From positions 1 to 64,000 of the forward strand of contig CAWDZB010000023.1 in assembly GCA_963806685.1 (NCBI GenBank): a stretch of DNA of 64,000 nt, written 5' to 3'. The translations under genes were made by a program, and so were the position numbers. Within the stretch, counting starts at the first letter, position 1, and each line of letters starts with the position of its first letter. Shown here in pieces: positions 60,010 through 64,000 of the stretch. The stretch comes from DDH964 sp963806685. Its GTDB lineage: Bacteria > Desulfobacterota > Desulfuromonadia > Desulfuromonadales > DDH964. Under the pieces are notes generated by a model. The model worked only from the letters and a program-made list of their open reading frames with translations. It was not told the origin of the DNA and ran no database searches.

Positions 60010-60114
60010 ATCCGGTTGCGCACGGATCAGATCGGATCACTTCGGTTTAAAATCGGATCAAGCATGGTATCGGGTAAATCCGAATTTAATCGGACCTTAT
60101 CCGAATTTATCCGC
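60010..60114. repeat. Cluster of ATCCG/CGGAT motifs with 21-bp spacing
   Basis: TCGGATCA occurs at 60032 and 60053 (21 bp apart), and ATCCGAATTTA at 60078 and 60099 (21 bp apart). Further ATCCG or CGGAT copies lie at 60010, 60023 and 60109. The two 21-bp pairs are in opposite sense, giving an inverted arrangement. The stretch is AT-richer than its neighbours and lies between convergent genes. Confidence 0.6.
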
Positions 60115-60140
60115 GCGAAACGCCCTCGACCATCCAACGA

Positions 60141-60168
60141 CAAAGGGGCCGCAGCTGCGACCCCTTTG
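60141..60168. terminator. Bidirectional terminator between convergent genes
   Basis: CAAAGGGG, CCGCAGCTGCGA, CCCCTTTG: a perfect 8-bp outer stem flanked by AAA/TTT, with a self-complementary CGCAGCTGCG inside. It separates the convergent thioesterase and NmrA-like genes. Confidence 0.6.
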
Positions 60169-60190
60169 AGATCGGTTCAATGCCCAATGA

Positions 60191-61096
60191 CTAAGCCGCC
60201 TGGTGGGAATGGGAGGCGGCGTAGGCCGCGGCGAAAATCTTGGCGAACTGTTCTATGGAGGTCGGCGTGGTGTTCCGCTCGGTACGCGGCCTGCCAACGG
60301 CAAACCGCCCCTCGTTGAGGGCCTGACTCATCTCGATAAAGAGCCGCGCCGCGTCGGCGCTGAACCCCATTACCACCATCCCTTTTTCGGCTGCATGGTA
60401 GGGGAGTTTGACATATTTCAACTCCGGCTTGCCGATGCTGCGGCCGAGTACAGTGGTCGCCTCTTCGAGGGAGAGCTCCCGCTCACCTAGCAGGTCCTCA
60501 ACCTCCGTACCGGTGAAGTTGCGCTTCTCCAGCAGTTCGGCGGACCTTGCGGCGATGTCGCTGGTGGCGATCATCGCGAGCTTCTGTTCGCCGTCGACCG
60601 CCGACCCGGCGAAGCCGAGGTGGTTGATCAGCGGGATGGTCATGAGCAGGTTCTCCATGAAATAGGTCGGTCGCAGGTGCACCACGTTGACCCCGGCCAG
60701 GCCGTCGAGCCGCTCTTCCTGGTCCCGCAGGCCGAGGATCGGGCCGGTTCCCGTTTCCAGATCGGCTCCCTGGCTGCTCAAGTTGACCACATGTTCGACC
60801 CCCGCGGCAACGATGGCGGCGGCGATAGCGGCGCCGACCTCGTTCTGGAAGGCGCGGAAGTCCCTGGCAGTGTGCGCGGGGGGAATCATGGCGAAGACGG
60901 CCGCGGCATCGCGAAAGGCTCGGATCAAAAAACCCTTTTCGCGCAGGTCCCCGACCACCGCCTCGGCGCCGCGCTTGACTAAAGGCTCCAGGCGCTCGGT
61001 GCTGCGGCCGATGACCCGCACCCTGGCCCCCTTGTCGAGCAGGATCTCGGCGGTGCGGCTGCCGATGTGTCCCGTTGCGCCGGTAATAACGAACAT
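60191..61096 (-). CDS. NmrA-like NAD(P)-binding oxidoreductase
   Basis: This 301-residue atypical SDR has FVITGATGHIGSRTAEILL with the GxxGxxG NAD(P) motif at the N-terminus, a second-strand VRVIGRS, and AVVGDLREKG. It lacks the YxxxK catalytic pair of classical SDRs, as expected for the NmrA/azoreductase-like group. Those act as redox sensors or quinone/azo reductases. The function here is unassigned. Confidence 0.85.
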   Translation of the reverse strand: MFVITGATGHIGSRTAEILLDKGARVRVIGRSTERLEPLVKRGAEAVVGDLREKGFLIRAFRDAAAVFAMIPPAHTARDFRAFQNEVGAAIAAAIVAAGVEHVVNLSSQGADLETGTGPILGLRDQEERLDGLAGVNVVHLRPTYFMENLLMTIPLINHLGFAGSAVDGEQKLAMIATSDIAARSAELLEKRNFTGTEVEDLLGERELSLEEATTVLGRSIGKPELKYVKLPYHAAEKGMVVMGFSADAARLFIEMSQALNEGRFAVGRPRTERNTTPTSIEQFAKIFAAAYAASHSHQAA

Positions 61097-61358
61097 GGCG
61101 AACTCCTTTCCGTCCCGCGGGACCGAAGGCTTGGCAAGGTAATGTCTCTCCCGGCATTATTACGATGCCCGGGTCCAACTCACCCCGATTATACTCCCAA
61201 CACCGTGATACGGTCAGCCCCGGCAAACGGTAGGCTTTAACAGATCTTTACACGGCCTTTAAGCAGGCTTTGCCCCGATGCCTTATTATAATTGACAGGA
61301 AAAGCCGATCAACCAGTTATCAGGGGCGCCCCCAGAGGGCCAGCTCCGGGAGGTGTTC

Positions 61359-62642
61359 ATGAAAAAGGTACTGATCGCGATCGCCGTCATCGGCATCGCC
61401 CTCTTCGCCCTGCGGCCAGGTCCGGCCATGGAAATGCCGGCTGACGGAGAAACGATGCCCGCCATGACCGCCACCGCAGTCTTCGCCGGCGGCTGTTTCT
61501 GGTGCACCGAATCGGACTTTGAAAAGCTGCCAGGGGTGATCGATGCCATCTCCGGATACACCGGCGGTCACGTCGCCAATCCGACCTACGAACAGGTTTC
61601 GGCCGGCGGCACCGGCCACGTCGAGGCGGTCAAGGTCATCTACGACCCGGCCAAGCTCAGCTACTCGCAGCTCCTCGACTGGTTCTGGCGCCATGTCGAT
61701 CCCACCGACGGCGGCGGCCAGTTCGTCGACCGCGGCTCCCAGTACCAGAGCGAGATCTTCTACGCCGACGACGAGCAAAAGCAGCTGGCCGAAGACTCGA
61801 AAGCGAAGCTGGAAGCCTCCGGCCGCTTCGACAAGCCGATCGTCACCAGGATCGTGAAACTCGGCCCCTTCTACCCCGCCGAGGAGTACCACCAGAACTA
61901 CTACAAGAAGAACCCCATCCGTTACCACTACTACCGCTGGGGCTCGGGGCGGGACCAGTTCCTGGAAAAGGTCTGGGGAAAGGACGTCGACAAGCTGCCG
62001 GCCAAGACCACCGATACGGACATGAAGCCGCAGGCCATGATGGACAAATCGGATAAGGGGATGTCGTCCGACATGCCAAAGTCCGACCAGATGACCGACC
62101 AGGGGATGCCAGACAAGCCCATGAATGACAAGGGGATGGAGAAGGACATGGATGGTTCCATCAGTAAAATGAGCGAACCGATGCCCAGGAAGCGGACCTA
62201 CACCATCCCCGACGACGCCACGCTGCGCAAAACCCTGACCCCGATGCAGTACCACGTGACCCGCGAGCGCGGCACCGAGCCCCCCTTCAACAACGCCTAC
62301 TGGAACAATCACGAGGCGGGGATCTACGTCGACATCATCTCCGGCGAACCGTTGTTCAGTTCTACTGACAAGTTCGACTCCGGGACCGGCTGGCCGAGCT
62401 TCGTCAGACCCCTCGAGCCGGAGAACGTGGTCGAGGTGAAGCACCTGGGCCTCTTCGGCGGCTCCACCGAAGTGCGCAGCAAGCACGCCGACTCCCACCT
62501 CGGCGACCTCTTCACCGACGGTCCGCAACCGACCGGCCTGCGCTACTGCATCGACTCGGCGGCGCTGCGGTTCATCCCCAAGGCCGATCTGGAGAAGGAG
62601 GGGTACGGGGAATACCTGAAGTTGTTTGACAAGAAGATGTAG
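61359..62642 (+). CDS. msrAB: Membrane-anchored or exported MsrA-MsrB fusion with Met-rich linker
   Basis: The ATG at 61359 is preceded by GGGAGG. This 427-residue protein has an N-terminal signal/anchor helix (about residues 3-20). MsrA domain: GGCFWCTESDFEKL with catalytic Cys46 and the conserved GTGHVEAVKV. A linker at about 212-278 contains 12 methionines, mostly next to Asp, Lys or Pro. MsrB domain (about 283-425): FNNAYWNNHEAGIYVD, SGTGWPSF and RYCIDS with catalytic Cys397. The MsrB lacks the zinc CxxC pairs. It repairs both methionine-sulfoxide epimers, probably in the periplasm. The linker could be a substrate or sink. Confidence 0.93.
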   Translation: MKKVLIAIAVIGIALFALRPGPAMEMPADGETMPAMTATAVFAGGCFWCTESDFEKLPGVIDAISGYTGGHVANPTYEQVSAGGTGHVEAVKVIYDPAKLSYSQLLDWFWRHVDPTDGGGQFVDRGSQYQSEIFYADDEQKQLAEDSKAKLEASGRFDKPIVTRIVKLGPFYPAEEYHQNYYKKNPIRYHYYRWGSGRDQFLEKVWGKDVDKLPAKTTDTDMKPQAMMDKSDKGMSSDMPKSDQMTDQGMPDKPMNDKGMEKDMDGSISKMSEPMPRKRTYTIPDDATLRKTLTPMQYHVTRERGTEPPFNNAYWNNHEAGIYVDIISGEPLFSSTDKFDSGTGWPSFVRPLEPENVVEVKHLGLFGGSTEVRSKHADSHLGDLFTDGPQPTGLRYCIDSAALRFIPKADLEKEGYGEYLKLFDKKM

Positions 62643-62645
62643 CAA

Positions 62646-62685
62646 ATCGGGTAGGAGGCGGGGATACCCCCGCCTCCTACCCGAT
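62646..62685. terminator. Strong hairpin after msrAB
   Basis: A perfect 18-bp stem: the left arm ATCGGGTAGGAGGCGGGG at 62646-62663 pairs with its exact complement at 62668-62685 around the 4-nt loop ATAC. No T-run follows, so termination efficiency is uncertain. It lies between msrAB and the IS30-like element. Confidence 0.6.
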
Positions 62686-62741
62686 CTGACTGTCAAACTG
62701 AAGTTTTTGCCGTCGGTACCGATAAATTTGTCTTGGCGGTT

Positions 62742-63820
62742 TCAAGTTCGAAGTGCAACAGGTTTTAGGATGCGTGCATAGTATTCGCGAAAGTCGAAGT
62801 CTGGCAGAAAAATTTCCGCCGGGCACTTCCAGCCAAGGCTTTTCCTCGGCCTGGCGTTGAGTTTCAAGGCAATCTGGTCAAGCTCCTCCTGGGAGAACAC
62901 CGAAAGATCCGTACCCTTTGGGAGATACTGGCGCAGAAGACCATTGGTGTTCTCGTTGATTCCTCGCTGCCAGGGACTATGGGGATCGGCAAAGTAAACC
63001 TTGATCCCGGTCTTCTCCGACAGCGCCTCGTGGCAGGCCATTTCTTTGCCTTGGTCGTAGGTCATACTTAACCGCCGTTGGGCTTCGATCCGGTTGAGAA
63101 CATAGCTGAACCCCTTCTGGGCTGACTCGGCACTGGCATTGTCGACTTTGGCCAGAGTCACGAACAGACTGGTTCTCTCCACCAGCGTCCCCACGGCGGA
63201 AGCATTGCGAGCCCCTTTTATAAGGTCGCCCTCCCAATGGCCAGGAACCAATCGTTCGTCCACCTCGGCGGGACGCTCATGGATGCTGAGCATATTGGGA
63301 ATACTGCCCCACGATGTTCGCCACGGGTGCGCGGCCGGCGCTTTTTGCGGGATTGCCGCAGCAGGGAAATAATCTCCTTGCGCAGTTCACCACGTGGCAT
63401 GGCATAGATTGCCGTGTAGATGGTTTCATGACTGATCTGGAACTGAGGTTCTGCGGGGTGCATGCGCTTCAGTGTAGCAGAAACCTGCTCCGGCGAATTC
63501 CCCGTTCCCAAGAGCGAAACAACCTCCTCCCAGAGAGCTTCGCCAGGGATGAGCCGCTTGGCCTTTCGCGGCTGGTGTGCCAGTTCTCTGGCGCGTTGTT
63601 CGGCACGTGAGGCACGATAGCCGCCTGCCACGGGTCGCCGCCCCCGCCGCCCTGCTCGGGAAGACGGGGGCTCCCAGTCGTTCCGGTGCAACTCGCGACT
63701 TACGGTGCCCACGGAACGGTTCAAACTCCGGGCGATGGCGCGCAGGGAATGTCCCTGCTCCAGTCCCACTTGAATCACTGCCCGCTCTGTACCATCCAGA
63801 TGCTTGTAGGATTTTTCCAT
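62742..63820 (-). pseudogene. IS30-family transposase, frameshifted
   Basis: The first frame (ATG 63820) opens MEKSYKHLDGTERAVIQVGL with an HTH typical of IS30 (LRAIARSLNRSVGTVSREL). A second frame supplies the catalytic core: Asp in PGHWEGDLIKG, Asp in MTYDQGKE, and Glu in INENTNGLLRQYLP (DDE). The frames meet near 63305, within a run of G. The joined length of about 358 residues is normal. IS30 transposases are normally one ORF, so this is a break, not a known programmed shift. The stop codon lies just outside the inverted repeat at 62742-62744. Confidence 0.88.
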
Positions 63821-63854
63821 CGCAACACTTTAACTCCTCAAAGTGTTGCACTTC
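62750..63854. mobile_element. IS30-family insertion sequence
   Basis: Terminal inverted repeats GAAGTGCAACA (62750-62760) and TGTTGCACTTC (63844-63854) are perfect over 11 bp and bound a unit of about 1105 bp, the usual IS30 size. No clear target duplication is visible, but IS30 gives only 2-3 bp. It lies between msrAB and the partial gene at the window end and is probably inactive because of the frameshift. Confidence 0.82.
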
Positions 63855-63869
63855 AATTTTGCCCTTTCA

Positions 63870-64000
63870 TTATTTACCCTTCTTGAAAGTGCCGGAAATC
63901 AGGTTGGCTGGATCGGTCTCCGAGGAGACGCTGAAGGCAGCGATAAAGCTGTTCCTGACCGCGGCAAGACCATCGTAATCCCCCAGGAAGAGACCACCCG
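63870..64000 (-). CDS. C-terminal end of a beta-propeller/sialidase-like protein (partial)
   Basis: The minus-strand frame from the window edge to TAA at 63870-63872 gives 43 residues. GLFLGDYDGLAAV, followed by FIAAFSV, resembles the closing strands of BNR/sialidase-type propeller proteins. Only the very end is in the window, so family and start are uncertain. The stop lies just 15 bases from the IS30 right end, so the element inserted immediately 3' of this gene. Confidence 0.5.
   Translation of the reverse strand, partial: GGLFLGDYDGLAAVRNSFIAAFSVSSETDPANLISGTFKKGK

Noticed and set aside
63290..63320. Programmed frameshift in the IS30 transposase
   Set aside because: IS30 transposases are normally a single ORF. 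The GGGG run is not a convincing slippery site and no stimulatory structure is visible.

Overview
The window looks like chromosomal DNA of an anaerobic, GC-rich deltaproteobacterium of the Desulfuromonas/Geobacter group (Desulfobacterota). The reasons are an IorAB indolepyruvate:ferredoxin oxidoreductase operon with two phenylacetate-CoA ligases and an ACT protein, two small DUF1858 redox-disulfide proteins, a CxxCH heme-sensor hybrid kinase, a REC-PilZ regulator and a lipoprotein cytochrome c. The genus assignment is inference from gene content.

Layout. 1-8.0 kb is a defence locus on the + strand: the tail of a helicase-like protein, a DUF4391 protein, an OLD-like ATPase/Toprim protein, and a type III restriction-modification pair (mod, res). 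The last three are cut by many single-base frameshifts although the encoded sequence between the breaks is well preserved. 8.4-17.5 kb carries a stand-alone cyclic-nucleotide-binding protein, a Na/Pi cotransporter, a Ppx/GppA phosphatase, and the iorA-iorB-paaK-ACT-paaK operon for aromatic amino-acid-derived arylpyruvates and aryl acids. A tRNA-Pro(GGG) with its own promoter and terminator follows. 19.4-37.5 kb is a long minus-strand block: lepA-lepB; pyrR-pyrB-pyrC-carA-carB-greA-DUF1858-recG (pyrimidine synthesis, with a PyrR-type RNA attenuator in the leader); a hybrid kinase; a glyoxalase; a REC-PilZ protein; and an MBL hydrolase. 37.7-51.5 kb is mixed housekeeping: yhbY, dgt, rsmD-coaD-DUF1858, a creatininase, queD-queE, yacG, kup, a YcxB-like protein, a GIY-YIG protein, a 5'-3' exonuclease/RNase HI fusion, a GNAT, a YchJ-like protein, a secreted HExxH protein and an OYE-type reductase.

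51.8-57.5 kb is an accessory surface- or small-molecule-glycosylation region: an AT-rich, frameshifted APH-fold kinase, three GT2 glycosyltransferases in tandem, a HprK-like P-loop protein, and a divergent uronate-dehydrogenase-like SDR. 57.6-64 kb has a true pseudogene (an alpha/beta hydrolase fused to a collapsed VOC domain), a cytochrome c, a double-hotdog thioesterase, an NmrA-like oxidoreductase, an MsrA-MsrB fusion with a methionine-rich linker, a frameshifted IS30-family element, and the 3' end of a beta-propeller-like gene running off the window.

A caution for the reader: recG, pyrB and pyrC, which a prototroph would be expected to keep, also carry single-base frameshifts. At least part of the frameshifting here probably reflects sequencing or assembly error rather than decay. 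The most interesting items are the FEN-RNase HI fusion, the PyrR attenuator, the three-GT/HprK-like cluster, the Met-rich MsrAB linker, and several palindromes and short repeat arrays in intergenic DNA.
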